Source: Ficedula albicollis (taxonomy: Eukaryota > Chordata > Aves > Passeriformes > Muscicapidae). From it: a stretch of 64,000 nucleotides of DNA. A program made the translations under genes and the position numbers. Each line of letters begins with the position of its first letter. Within the stretch, counting starts at the first letter, position 1. Under the pieces are notes generated by a model. The model saw only the letters and a program-made list of their open reading frames with translations, had not been told where the DNA came from and searched no databases. The stretch lies in contig NC_021674.1 in the NCBI RefSeq assembly GCF_000247815.1, positions 8,810,077-8,874,076 of the forward strand. Direction: 5' to 3'. Positions 21,651 to 45,357 of the stretch are shown here, one piece after another.

Positions 21651-24589
21651 CAGCTTCCACTCACTTGGTGTCACAGGCAGGTTTCCATTTGGATCAGTGC
21701 CTGCTCAGTGAGAGAGGTTAAAGCTGGGTTTCTCTGTGATGGTACAGCACAAACCCAGCTGGGGATGAGCCACCAGAAAGAGCCTGGGGAGGCCAGCAAG
21801 GGCCTGGGAGAGCAAGGGAAGGCTAGGTTTGAAGAGCTTTGTGTGATATAAAGTCTTTGTCTTTTGCTAGAGAGTTTTACAGAGCGGCTGGAAGCAGAGG
21901 AGAGTATTAAAAGCTGTTTGAGACACCCTGACTTCTCTGTGCTAAGGTTTTTTAAACTGTCCCTAAACCCTCCCCCTCTAACCAATGGTGCTGGTGTGTC
22001 AGTAGAGCTCAGATTTGAGACTGCAAGTCTTTAAAATTCCTGTCTTCTGATTTTACTCTATTAGGGCAAAATGCTGTATAGACAATCCTATTTACAGGCA
22101 TGAGGCAGCTGCTTTTCATTTAGGATCATTTGCCATAAGCCCAGCTGCGAAATTACTTCTGCATTTAAAGAATGACTGTCCCAGCCCCTCTGCTCCATGG
22201 CCAGCAGGCTGCCAGGGCAGGGGTGGCAGCAGATGAACCATTTCCATCCAAATCAGGGCTGGAGACCTCAAAGCCTTGTACAGATCAGCCTAGCTGAGCA
22301 CAGATGCCCCAACCAGGAGGGTTTTTGATGGGTGCTGGTGGCTAAGAGCCACCAACCAGCCTCACCAGAGGATGTTAAGGTCCTATTCCACTGCAGACAG
22401 ATCTATTTGTTGAAAATCTCTTTAAATGTGTTACTAGATGAACTGGGCCTTGCAGAATTATCTATGGCATGAGATCTTCCCTGGCTCAGCATGGGTGGCA
22501 CTCCCCTGTGGCACTCACAGCCCAATTGCTTTGGGTAGAGACTCAAGGAAGTGCTGACCAAGTTACCATTTTACAAATCCCCTTTTACAAGCACACCTCC
22601 TACTGCCTTTTTAAAAATTTGATGTTAATTTTCAGAGCCGTGTGTAGGGCTGCAATATTTGCTCAGTTTATGTTTTTTTAACCAACAATTATTCTGGCTT
22701 ACTCCAGGTGGGATTTTTCTTTCTGGCTGGTGAGTTGCTGTGGCTGCTGGCAGTTGTTCAGCCAATGCAAGCTGTTGCTCAGCTGGGTTTTTGCTCCCAA
22801 GCTACTTCCCGGCCCAGCCAGCCAGGACAGAGGGGAAGTGTCACACACGGACACGGGCCAGCTTTTTGGCCTGACTGCTGTTTTTAACATCTGGATTCCT
22901 TCATGTGAAGTCATGAACAGAAGTAAAAGAGAGTTCAGACTGAAGGGGAAGGAAATTCCCCTTAAACAGCTCATTCAGTCTGTTGTTTGGGGATGTTCAT
23001 GTTTGTGGCACAGTCAGTGGAACACCCTGCTGGAGGATTGGATGTGTTTCTGATTCTCCCTCCAAGAGCTGATGCTGGGGGTGATGGCAGCTGCCAGCAT
23101 GGGCCCAGTCATCCTCCTGCAGGCTCAGAGCAGCTGGGATTTAGACCTTTCAGGCTGAGCTCATGTCTGCCTTGAAATCAGGCAGGGGTTTGCCACTGGC
23201 TTTGTTGTACATGCAACAGATTGCTTCTGAGCACCCAAGGGGTTTCCATCAAAACACCTGAATTTTGTCCGAAGCTGGAGGCACCACGGCTCATGTCTGG
23301 GTGATTTAGAAGGATCTTCTGCCAGGCTCAATATCTGGGATCCATTTGCTCTCTGCACAGAGCAGGAAGAAGAATCCATCTCTTTTATTGCCTTTGCTAC
23401 TGTAGTCCCCCAGGAGCTTCGTGGCGTGGGCGTACAGAGCAGCGCTCCTGCAGCCTTTCAGAGCTGGGATTTGTCCTCATTTTTATTATTTGTTTGTTGG
23501 ATTTTCAGCATGTGCCTTCACTTCTCCTCTATGTGAGAGTCTTTAGCAAGAGCAGGAAGTGGTAGCTCTGTACCAGGAATATATTGTCATGCTCCAGAAC
23601 CCCATGTAATAAACAGCACTAGAGGAAAAACTGGTGCCATGTTCTGGGTTTGAGCTTCTGCAGTTTCTTAAACCACTTCCTGGCTGCAGTATCATCCTGA
23701 AAGCACCCGTTTCTTTGTGTTTTTTTTTCCTTTTCACACCCCAGCAATCCCTGCTACCTTCTTCCAGCACCTTCCAGTCCCAGGTTTGATGGGTGCCCAG
23801 TCAGGCCAGCAGCAGCATGTTGGAATTTTCCCAGGCAGGGAGTTGCAAGGCTACGGCACTGCCAGGCTCCTGGAGCGTATGGTGAGGCCAAAGGAGAGGG
23901 AAAGAGGGGTTTGTCAGCCCAGATAAGGCAAGTTTGAGTGCACCTGGTGTAGGTAAGCACTCAGTTGGCTCAGTGACTGCCTGTGGAGCAGTGAACACCC
24001 CAGGCAGAGCTTACCACCAGCTCTTGGTCACCACCAGCAGCCTCCAGTCACAGACCCCAGCTTGGGGCACACACCTGGCCAAGGTTTGGGATCCCAAGCA
24101 AATCCAAACAATGGGATCCCACACCCATCTCCCAAAGTGTGTGCAACAGCCCTTGCTGAGGGGATGGAGGGAGTGTTACCCCAAGGAGCTTGTCTGACCA
24201 GATCTGTGCAGATCTACCCAGGGCCTTTAGGAAAATCCCTTCTCTAGGGCCTCTTGGCACGTTGGCCATGTCACCAGGCAGGCTCCCAGCCCCACTATAA
24301 CTGTGCTGGGTCAGTCCCTTTGCAGACCCCGCCACACTGGCCTGGAACAGGAGCAACCTAAGGCAAAGAGCAGCTTGCACTGGACCTGTGTCAGCATCAG
24401 GACAGGATCCCTGTCATGCCTTGGCACCCCATTCCTGAGCAGGGAGGGAGCAAATCCCAGCAGCCTGGCCACAGCCTTTGTGGCATCTATTTTATCAATT
24501 TTTGGGCTTATTTTCCCAGTGTTTTTTTGTTGTTGTTATTGTTGTTTGTTTGTTTTTGTTTGGTTTTTTTTTTAATAGGATCGCCCTTC
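21651..24589. other. Intergenic DNA, no gene seen
   Basis: I see no exon with family resemblance, no RNA gene and no clear repeat. Base composition is moderately GC-rich and frames are short. Confidence 0.5.
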
Positions 24590-25830
24590 CTCTCCCCCAG
24601 CTGTAATGAACCAACACGGAGGGGAGCAGCAAAGCGTGTGGCAGCCTCCCACCCGCGGGCGCTGCAGCCGGAAAGCGGCGGGGAGGGAGCGGGGATGCCC
24701 CTGCTGACAAATCGCCTTTCTCAACTCACCCGCATCCAGGTCTCACAGTCATCCTGAAAGTTTGGGGCGGGTGCTGGCGCGTGCCTTTCCGGTGCCCCAC
24801 TGCCCTGGCGCCTCGCCACCGCCTTCCCTCGGCCAGGACAGGCTGCTTTGGGGCAGGAGGCTGCAGTGTAACTAAGGTTTTTTGGCCGGGCTGGGAGAGT
24901 CCCTAAGGCTGTGCCAACACAGAGACACGGGGCTGTGTCTCTCCCTCCCCACGAGGCGGTGGGAGCCAAGATAGCAGCGAGCCAGGCGGGAAATGCTGGG
25001 TTCTGCCATCAGCTCCTGAAATGTGGTCGCCACCGAGGGAATGGTCGGATGCTAGAATGGGTTAGGCTGCTGCTGGCTCTCCTTCGGTGCTGCTGCTTTT
25101 CGACGGGAAACATCTGCATGCAGATGTGCCCGGCAGAGGATGGACCCACCCGAGCAGGGCGAGCTGCCTGGGCAGGGATTGGGATGGAAAACTCCTGCAG
25201 TGCCATTACCATCACCCCGGGCCACCCTGCACAAATCCCCTGCGCTGCCCAGGGCAGCTGGAAACAGCAATTAGCAGCAGAATAACAACCCGCCATTACC
25301 ATCACCCCGGGCCACCCTGCAGTGCCCGGCAGAGGATGGACCCACCCGAGCAGGGCGAGCTGCCTGGGCAGGGATTGGGATGGAAAACTCCTGCAGTGCC
25401 ATTGCCATTACCATCACCCCGGGCCACCCTGCACAAATCCCCTGCGCTGCCCAGGGCAGCTGGAAACAGCAATTAGCAGCAGAATAACAACCCCGGCTGC
25501 TCCCGGGGGCTCAATTAGCCCTCGCTCGCACAAAGCAGGGAGGATAATGCCACTCTCACCCTGGCTGCAGCAGTCTTGTTTTCGTTTCCTACCAGCAGAG
25601 CACCGCTGCAGGATCACAGCCAAAGGAGGGGATGCTGGAGCTCCATCCAGGCGCCCGCTGGTTCCCAGGTGATTTTCCACCGCGGCCGCTGGGAAACAGC
25701 CCCGTGGGGTTTTTTTGTGCCCAGCCAGCGTGTGAGTGAAGGTGTGAGTCACGATCCCGCAGCCTGTAAAATTGCTTTGGTCTCCCTGTTTCGGACAGCC
25801 ATTATTGATTATTTTTAGCTGTAAAAGGGG
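24590..25830. other. GC-rich, CpG-containing region without an identified gene
   Basis: CpG density rises clearly at about 24610-24700, 24770-24960 and 25500-25700 compared with the flanks. This could be a CpG island or an enhancer. I cannot find an associated coding exon on either strand. Part of it is a tandem duplication. Confidence 0.4.
25126..25496. repeat. Tandem duplication, 196-bp spacing
   Basis: Copies start with gtgcccggcagaggatggac at 25126 and 25322. The second carries an extra six-base gccatt-type unit. The link between them repeats ccattaccatcaccccgggc. Sequence identity is otherwise near complete. Confidence 0.85.
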
Positions 25831-28600
25831 GCAGGGAGGAATGAGCTGGGATGCGGCTCTCGGCTGCTATTTCAGAGGATTTGTTAGTTTTGCAGCTGAC
25901 TGTTGAGAGATTAATAGACAAACCCCAACCACTTCGGTATTGTGTGCTCTTTATTTTTAATATAAATCAGTTTTGCAGTGCTTTGCAGGACACAAAGCTG
26001 CCTGCAGCTTGGGTTTCCTCCCACCAGCAGCATGGGCATGAGGGCCAGTGGCTGGGGCATCATCCCTGATGCAGGGATTTTGTTCTGAACTTTCCTCCTG
26101 CTGCAGAAGGTGGTGGCTGTTCCAGGAATGGGATGAGCTTGCCCGTGCCCGACTGAATGCCAACCCTCCCGTTTCCTCTAGAGTGGGTCCTCCCAAGTGA
26201 GCCCTGGCTTTTGGAATCTCCTGGTGTTGAAGAGATGGCCATCAGCCCTCTTGCCTGCACTATCCCTCTGGTCTGGGGCAGAAGGGCCATGTCTGCCCCT
26301 GCCAGGACAGACCAGAGGACCTAAATCCCCGGCTGGAATTATGGCTGCTCTGTCCCTCTCACCGTGAGCCACTTCACCAAACCCATCTCAGTGAATTTCA
26401 TCTCATTTTTTGGGTGCAAGCAGCTTTTGTCAGTGGCAGGAGTGGCTGTTCTGAGTCCTTATGTTGAAAGACCAAGAAAAGTCACCCTACAAGGTAAAAA
26501 AAAGAAAAAGAAGGGAATGTTTTTCCTGCCTTGCTATTGAGCCAAAGTGGCATAGAAAGTTCTCAAGGAGATGCTCTCTCTGGGAGCAGGATGTACCTGA
26601 TGAACTTCCCTCTGCTCTGTGGGATAATCCCATTGGAAAAAGAATTCCTGTCAACATCTGAGGATGCCCTCATGGGCTAAACAAGATATTGCAGCTTGGG
26701 TGTTGAACTTGGACTTCTTAGTGGGTTTTGGTTTATTTTATTTTATTTTAGTTTGTTTGAGCAAAACTGGGTTTTGGGTAGATTTCTTCCTTCCAGCTGC
26801 AGCAGGAGCTGACTGAGGGTGTTGCTGCAATCACTTTTGCTTCTCTGTGGAGCAGGAGCATCCTTCAAGGTGGGGTGTGAGGTCAGAAGTGGGTCAGGAC
26901 AAGCAGCTCTTGTTCGTGGATGCACCAGTGGGTCTAACTTCTCTCACTGAGGTTAAATAATAGCGCCTGAGCATGTCCAGGTGGGGATAAAGAAGAAATA
27001 GATGCCTTGAAAGCCCAGGGAAAAATCACTACTAGTATTTTTACAAATCTTGCAGGTGTAAAATCTGTTCTATAAGTCTATAAAAATCCCACAAAATGCA
27101 GAGTTTAAACTATATATCCATTATATTAATAGTACTACAGTCCACCATCAACACAGGTGAAACACTCACCATGATAAACTGGTCAATGATGGCATTCACT
27201 CATTTAAAACATCCCTGAGCACAGTCCAGAGGATTAGCAGCTGAATCAAGGAAGAGCAACGGGTGATCAAGGAAAGCCAGCTCCCTATTTAAGGAAAACA
27301 TCAGCTTCTGAGAAATCCCTTTCCTCTAATTGTATCTGGGAGTGTAATTGCATCTTCGGCTCCAACAGACCTAAAATCAATCTGGCTGAGGAGTGACACA
27401 AAGAAATGGGACTAAAACTGATGCTTATCTCTGGTCACTGAATACAGGGATCTCGTTTTACATAATGTACCTATAAATAATAGAGCAGCCCCTACAAGCA
27501 GAGCCCTCACCACCTCACTCCAGAGGGATGGAGCTGTTGGGGTGAGCACCCTGCTGCACCTGTCCCTGGAATTTCACTGGGCATATTGCTAAGCTCTAAA
27601 GAATAACACAGCTTTTGAAACTATTAAAAATATTACCAGTGATGATACCATTTTTCCTAAAAAATAGTCTCATCTTTAATTTAAAAAAATGTGTTTTACA
27701 AACAGCTTATAGGTGTCATCCTTTGTTTTGGACCCTAGTTGTTTCCATTTTATGAGGTGATGAGCAAAATCCTAATTTTCCATCCTACTTTAGCTCTTCC
27801 CACTTGCTTTTGGTGCATAAGAGAATTATGGATGTTAGCCCAGTGTGATTTTCACTTTCTCTTTATTCAGCAATGCAATCACTAGAGGGAGGCAGATGGT
27901 AAATTTATCTATCCTAAGCTCTCAGACACTCTGTTGTGCCTTATAAATGACAGAACAGTTGTAAGTAGGAGCTCCTGGCATATCATGCAGCCTGGGGGGG
28001 AAATTTGAACACTTGCTGAAATCAGCTTAATTTTGTTGTCTGTCCACACTGGCAGCCCCCAAGGCAGCTTCTCAGCAGCTGTGGAGCTGCTTGGCTCCTG
28101 AAGGTCATGCTGGGTCCCTCAGCTCATCCTGGGGGTGATTCAACCCCCTCCTGAGAAATTAGGGGTGCAGGAGCTGGTAGAAAGGCTGTGACATTCCATT
28201 TGGGGATTTAAGCCCTATGGTGCAGGATTTGTGCAACTTGGCCCAGGACAGTGTGGATGTGCCCATCAGCTCTCCAAGAGATGCTCTCGGGCCAGGTGAC
28301 CCCAAAATAAGTAAAAATTAGCAGCTGCTGAATAAGGAAGATTTACTCACAAGGGTCAAACATCCTAATGGATAATTTATGGAGATTGGCTGAAAATAAA
28401 GACTTGCTAACAAACAAACCACATTAAGATTCCTCACTCAAATACTTACATATCAGCACATAAAAAATAAACTTGGCCTCAGGATTTCTTTCACCATCTC
28501 TACCACCTGTTAAGCTTAAATGAAGCAGATGCTCCTCTTCTCATGAGCCAGAAGATACCTTAGGGACCCCCTGCTTTGCAGCAGGGTTCCCTTCCAGGGT
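25831..28600. other. Intergenic DNA, no gene seen
   Basis: No exon, RNA gene or full transposon is recognisable. The second half is AT-rich and scattered with stop codons in all frames. Confidence 0.5.
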
Positions 28601-28689
28601 TTACCTGTGGTGGCACAATGCTGTTCAGTGTTCAGGAGGGCAAACCTCACTTACATGGAGATTGCACCACTCGGACACACACGAGTCTT

Positions 28690-28836
28690 TGGCCCCGTGG
28701 GTGTTGTCTCCTTAAACTTTATTAAAGCCTTTGATGCTATTTCCCAGAGCATCCCCTTGAAGCAACTGGGCTGCTCCTGGTATGGATAAGTGTACTCTTT
28801 GCTGGGTAAAAAACTGCATGGCCGGGCCCAAAAGAA
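28690..28836 (+). mobile_element. CR1 LINE reverse-transcriptase fragment
   Basis: The plus strand encodes a decayed CR1 reverse-transcriptase piece. NFIKAFDAISQSI corresponds to the family motif D-x-x-K-A-F-D-T-V, followed after a stop by a remnant ending GRAQK. In-frame stops make it non-functional. Part of it has been triplicated in tandem. Confidence 0.7.
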
Positions 28837-29019
28837 TTATTTCCCAGAGCATCCCCTTGAAGCAACTAGGCTGCTCCTGGTATGGACAAGTGTACTCTTT
28901 GCTGGGTAAAAAACTGCATCTATTTCCCAGAGCATCCCCTTGAAGCAACTGGGCTGCTCCTGGTATGGATAAGTGTACTCTTTGCTGGGTAAAAAACTGC
29001 ATGGCCGGGCCCAAAAGAA
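28739..29019. repeat. Tandem triplication inside a CR1 fragment
   Basis: Three copies containing ttcccagagcatccccttga begin at about 28741, 28841 and 28923, with spacings of 100 and 82 bp. The middle copy lacks the terminal segment around ggccgggcccaaaagaa. Confidence 0.85.
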
Positions 29020-29035
29020 GGTGGAGTCACCATGG

Positions 29036-29470
29036 AATATCCTGAGTTGGAAGGAACTTAAAAGGATCATCAAAGTCCATTTCCTGGCCCAGCACAGAAC
29101 AGCCTCAAGAATTCCAAGTGCCTGTGAGTGCAGTCCAAATCTTCCTGAACTCCATCAGCTGGGTGCTGTGACCACATCCCTGGGGAGCCTGTTCCAGCAC
29201 CCAACCACCCTCTGAGTGAAAAACCTTTTCCTGATATCCAACCTAAACCTCCCCTGACACAGCTTCAGGCCATTCCCTCAGGTCCTGTCACTGGTCCCCA
29301 GAGAGGAGGAGATCAGTGCCTGCCCCTCCTCTTCCCCTCATCAGGATATCGAAGACTCCACTGAGGTCTCCCCTCAGTCTCCTCCAGGCTGAACAGACCA
29401 AGTGCCCTCAGCCACTGGCTATGGCTTCCTCTCCAGACCCTTCATCATCCTGGTGGCCTCCTTTGGACAC
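29036..29470 (-). mobile_element. CR1 LINE, 3' part, antisense, left of an LTR insertion
   Basis: On the plus strand the text gagttggaaggaacttaaaa followed by gatcatcaaagtcc is the complement of the CR1 3' end. It continues with the diagnostic cctcccctgacacagcttca and gtctcctccaggctgaacag. It breaks at ctttggacac, where an LTR begins, and resumes at about 30172. Confidence 0.85.
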
Positions 29471-30171
29471 TGTCTTGGGTTGCAATACAGGATGTGACCA
29501 AAAGTATGTATTCTATCACCATCTGTTGAGACCAGGGGGGGCAGTGATCCTTATCTCAGGGGCTAGCTTATCTGCTAATGGGCCATCTTTAAAACCAGGT
29601 GGGGCAATCATCTTTATCTTTTCCACAACCTATCCTTCTTCCAGGGAGGTATCTTCTGTTAATGGCCCACTGAGTCCCACTGTATGACTGACAGAATTAC
29701 ATCATCCCATGGGAGATGCTCCACCCTACCTAGATAAAAACTGAGATTTTGGACACCAAGATACTTTCTTTCCACTGGATTCCAGAGGAAAACCAGACCT
29801 TTCCAAATCATCCCTGGACCTTCAGAGGAAAACTGCACCTTCTACAGGAGCACTGCTTCAGCTGAACCACATCTGCCACTGCAGGAGGACACAGCCACCA
29901 TTTAAAGGGACTGCTGCCAACACCCTGACTGACTGACGGGGTGTCAGGCTGAATTCTGATTCTGTCAGGGTTGGGATTGTTCTTTGTAATACTGCATTTC
30001 TATTTTGATTTTCCTAGTAAAGAATTGTTATTCCTAATTCCCATATCTTTGTCTGAGAGACCCTTAATTTCAAAATTATAATAATAATTTGGAGGAAGGG
30101 GCTTTATATTCTCCATTTCAAAGAGAGGCTCCTGCCTTTATTGGCAGACACCTGTCCTCCAAACCAGGACA
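29471..30171 (+). mobile_element. Solo LTR of an endogenous retrovirus (passerine ERV type)
   Basis: A 701-bp element starts with TGTCTTGGG and ends with CCAGGACA, which gives the short inverted TG...CA termini of an LTR. It has an internal AGTAAA-type poly(A) signal at about 30018 and the conserved-looking tail ccatatctttgtctgagaga. It interrupts a CR1 sequence that continues on both sides. No gag, pol or env frame is present, so this is a solo LTR from recombination. The class (ERVL or ERVK) is not settled from sequence alone, and the target-site duplication (gacac / gactc) is imperfect. Confidence 0.8.
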
Positions 30172-32075
30172 GACTCTCTCTAAGTGGTTAATGCTTTTTT
30201 ACGTTTCTGGTGCCCAAAACTGTCCCCACGATTCGAAGTGAGGCTGCCCCAGTGCAGAGCAGAGCAGGACAATCTCTCCCTTGCCCTGCTGGCCATGCTG
30301 TGCCTGATGCCCCCCAGGGCACAGGTGGCCCTCCTGGCTGCCAGGGCACTGCTGGATCATGTTCAACTTGCCACTGACCAGGATCTCCAGGTCCCTTTCC
30401 ATGGCACGGCTCTCCAGCCTCTCATTCCCCAGTCTGTACATCCAGGGTTTCACCATACCAGGTGCAGAATTTGGCACTTTCCCTTGTTAAACTTCATATG
30501 GTTGGTGATTGCCCAGTTCTCTCATTTGTCGAGGTCTCTCTGCAGCATCTCCCTGCCTTGGAGGGAGTCAACAGCTCCTCTCAGTTGTGTACTGTCTGTG
30601 AACTTGCTCAGTGTCCCTCCCAGTCCTGCATCCAAGTCATTTATGGAGAAGAGCAGAGGGCTGAGAATGCAGCCCTGCAGAACCCCAGCAGTGACAGGAC
30701 CCCAGTCTGAAGTCACCCCGTTCACTGTAACCCTTTGTGCCCCACCAGTGAGCTCACCCATCACAGGATGTGTTTATCCAGCTGGGGAAGGGACATTTTG
30801 TCCAGAAGGATCCCATGAGAGACAGTATCAAAAGCTTTACTGAAATCCAAAAGCGTAACATCAACTGGCTTCCCTTGATCAGCTGGGTCAGTTACTCTGT
30901 CATAAAAGGAAATCAGGTTTGGTAAGCAGGACTTCCCTGTCATGAAGCTGTGCTGGCTGTGACTGAGGAGTGCATTGTCCTTCAGGAGCTCTTCAGTATC
31001 TCCCTCAATAATCTTCTCCATAATTTACCAGATACTGAAGTGAATGTGACAGGCCTGAAGTTTCCAGGGTCATCCTTCTTGCCCTTCTTGAAAACATTGT
31101 TTGCCAGCTTCTGGTTAGCTGTGACCTCTCCAGACTCCAAGACAATTCAAAATCATGGAGACAGGCCTCACAATGGCATCAGGCAATCTTGGAATGTTCT
31201 CAGATGAATCCCACCAGGTCCCACAGACTCAGGGAGGTCCAGCTGGAGCACTGGAATGGTCCTCAGTGCACTGAGAGCCCCTTACCCCATTGTCAGTATT
31301 AAAGACAGAGACAAAGAAAGCATCAAACATCTTTGCCTTATGGCCCTGTTTGTGAGGTGACCGTCCTCATCCTGTAACAGGCTGATGCTATCGGTGCTGC
31401 TGACTTTCACAATTAATGTGTTTTTAAAAGAACTCTTACGGTCTTTTATGGTCTCCCACAGTTCTGGGCAGCTTCAGCTCCAGCTCAGCTTTGGCCACAC
31501 AAATTTTCTCCCCACAGTGAACAGCATCTCTGCATTCCTTCATGCCACCTGACCTTGCTTCCACTGGGCATACACCTTCCTTTTTTGCCATAGTTACAGA
31601 ATGCAATCCCTGCTCAGCCAAGCCATCTTTTTATCTTGTCTGCTTGACTTCTGGCATTTGTGAACTGTGTGTTCCTGTGCCCTTATGAGGTGATGCTTAA
31701 AAAGTGACCAGCACTAATGGACACCAGCAACTGTAAAAACGTTTTCCCAGGGCACTCTACCCTCTACTTCCCTGAGCATCCTGAAATCATGTCCAGGGTT
31801 GAAGTTTTGCTGGCTGTCAACAGAGATTTTTTAACTTGATGGTTTTATGATCACTGTGGCCAAAACAACCACCAGTCACCCTTTCCCTCATGAGATCCTC
31901 TCTGTGAGCAAGCAACAAATGAAGAAGGGCATCTTGATCAGTTGGCTGTTTTAGTATCTGTACAATGAAATCATCATCCAGGTGTTTCAGGAATCTTCTG
32001 AACCCATTTGTGCCAGCTGTCTGGTGTTCCCAGTCAACATCTGGCAAGTTGAAGTCCTTCATAAGGACAAAGCCT
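30172..32075 (-). mobile_element. CR1 LINE, antisense, degenerate reverse transcriptase and endonuclease
   Basis: On the minus strand, pieces of a CR1 ORF2 are readable. LLDFSKAFDTVSHGILLDKM lies within 30761-31021 and GVLQGCILSPLLFSINDLD within 30522-30764, both reverse transcriptase. Further upstream, MKDFNLPDVDWEHQTAG and later SDHKTIKL within 31817-32062 belong to the endonuclease C-terminus. Frames are broken, so it is inactive. It is continuous with 29036-29470 apart from the LTR insertion, giving about 2.3 kb of one 5'-truncated element. Confidence 0.88.
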
Positions 32076-32084
32076 CTGTACCTG

Positions 32085-32200
32085 GAGGGATTTCAGTCAT
32101 GCAGGTGTGATGCTCAGGGGCATGGTTTCATGTTGGGCCTGGCAGTGTTTGGTTAATGGTTGGACTCATCCTCTCAGAGTGATTTTCCAAGATTCTCTCT
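32085..32200 (+). mobile_element. CR1 LINE 3' end, sense
   Basis: The sequence around catggtttcatgttgggcct and ggcagtgtttggttaatggt is the sense CR1 3' terminus, in the opposite orientation to the large CR1 immediately to its left. It is short and diverged. Confidence 0.75.
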
Positions 32201-33400
32201 TTCCTTGGAAACTGGGAAAGGGGTTTTGCAGGTCTGTGCACACCTGGACAGCAGGAGAGGGCTTGGGGTCACTTTGAACATGTGCAGTTATGGACAGATG
32301 GCTGTGGGAGGAAAAGGTTTGTCCTGCTGCAAGAGTTCCAGGCTCTCACTGGCCTTTTGGTCATTGGGATTGCAATGGGGTGGATGGAAAACTTTAGAAA
32401 GTGGGAGCTGGGATGCAGTTGCTTACTCCAATATCACTGAAAACCCAAGCAACTTGAACAGTCTGATGCACTGCTTGATTTGACCCCAAAAATCCCTCAT
32501 GGGGGTGTTTGTCCCTGAACATCCATCATTCTGTCAGGCTGTGATGAGCTGGAAGTAAAAAAAAAGATTTTAAATTTTATTTTGCCAAATGATGATTGGC
32601 ATTTTAAAAGCAATATTGTCAAAACTGCGTGTCAAACAGCCTCATTGCCTAATCTGTGTGGCTCCTAATGACAAGTTAGACTATTACAGCTGAAAGAATT
32701 TTAAGCATCTAATAATTTATACATCATCACCTGGCCTATTTGCTTTCCACAGTTCAGTAAATGTAGATGAGGAGAGGAGCTGCTTGTGTTTCAAGGCAAT
32801 TTCACCTGTTTCACTCAGTCCTATCTCCGGATGCTGCAGCCCTGGGGGAAATCACAGCCTTCATCAGAAGCTGGTTAAGATGTTGTGATGAAACCACTCA
32901 CTTTTACATTAGGACTTTTCATTCTCCCACTCCAGTAGTTGAATACTTTTTTTTTTTTAAATAAGGCAACAAGCAAATTGGGCTCTGCTTCTGTGTCGTA
33001 CTGGGGTATCAGCATCACTTTAATTTCAGGTTAGAATATTATGTGTGACAAATGGAAAAATGTCTTTTTACCCAAACACCCAGCACAGAAACAACACTTG
33101 GGCAGCAAACTGAAAGGACAAGTCTGTTTCTAATAAGCTGTAGCTGGCTTAATTTCATTGATTAGCTAATTGCTGTCACTGGTGCAGCAGGGCCCTATAT
33201 GAGTGAGTGGGCTGCCAGGCTAGCCCCTTTGCTGCAGGGATATGTTTTGGAGAGGGTCTGGGAAAGGTGGTGATCCCACATTTGCTCTGCCTGAGGGATT
33301 ATTCTGGGGAGAGACAGGGAGTTTTTGCATGTTTTGTTGGTTTTTTTTTTTTTTCTTTTTTTGATCTCATTTAATGTTGTGCCTCTGGTAAACCTTTGCC
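32201..33400. other. Non-coding stretch upstream of the CUB/mucin gene
   Basis: No exon is recognised. A TATA-like cctatatgag at about 33192-33201 lies roughly 200 bases before the proposed signal-peptide start and could be the core promoter of the downstream gene. That is only a motif match. Confidence 0.4.
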
Positions 33401-44828
<11,428 letters not shown>

Positions 44829-45111
44829 GGGGCCGCAGCGCGGCCACCATTTCCCAGGGCTTCTGACACAGCGCTGGCTGTGCCCGCCCTTCTGCTCTGT
44901 TTTATGGATCGCGAATATCCCACAACAGCGTTCCTCATGTTGTAATTTATTTTTTTTAATGCCTGCGCAGCTTAGGGACAAAATGTTTGCTCCGCGCTGC
45001 TGTACATCTGCTGATTAACCCTGCTCGAGGTCTGCACAGGAAAGTTAAAAACTGCTTTTTTTTTTCTTGAAAAGAAAAAAAGAAATAGGATGCTTTGGTG
45101 CTTCATATGGA

Positions 45112-45117
45112 ATTAAA
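45112..45117 (+). terminator. Possible poly(A) signal of the CUB/mucin gene
   Basis: ATTAAA, the most common variant hexamer, lies about 285 bases after the proposed stop in AT-rich sequence. No canonical AATAAA is nearer. Confidence 0.4.
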
Positions 45118-45250
45118 TATTATTCTGCATCCTGCTTAGTGCTGCCTGCTTTCTCCCACCCCTAAGGCAGAGCCCTATGGGAAGCCCTGACCTGAGGCTC
45201 TGTGGGATATTTCTTCCAGCCCGGCTGAGAAACATCTACAGAATTGGTCT

Positions 45251-45286
45251 TAAAATGTTGGCGAGAAACCTGGTCGGGTTATGGCA

Positions 45287-45321
<35 letters not shown>

Positions 45322-45357
45322 AAATGTTGGCGAGAAACCGGGTCGGGTTATGGCAGG
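45251..45357. repeat. 34-base G run flanked by duplicated 36-bp sequence
   Basis: G residues at 45287-45320 are bordered on both sides by nearly the same sequence, aaaatgttggcgagaaac...gggttatggcag, with one difference (ctgg/cggg). This is what is expected if two overlapping contig ends were joined through a spurious poly-G bridge. Confidence 0.88.

Noticed and set aside
28739..29019. Direct repeats considered as a CRISPR-like array
   Set aside because: The genome is vertebrate; the units are CR1-derived, uneven in length and lack spacers.
30184..30843. 219-codon plus-strand open frame
   Set aside because: It is the complement of an antisense CR1 reverse transcriptase. The recognisable protein motifs are on the minus strand.
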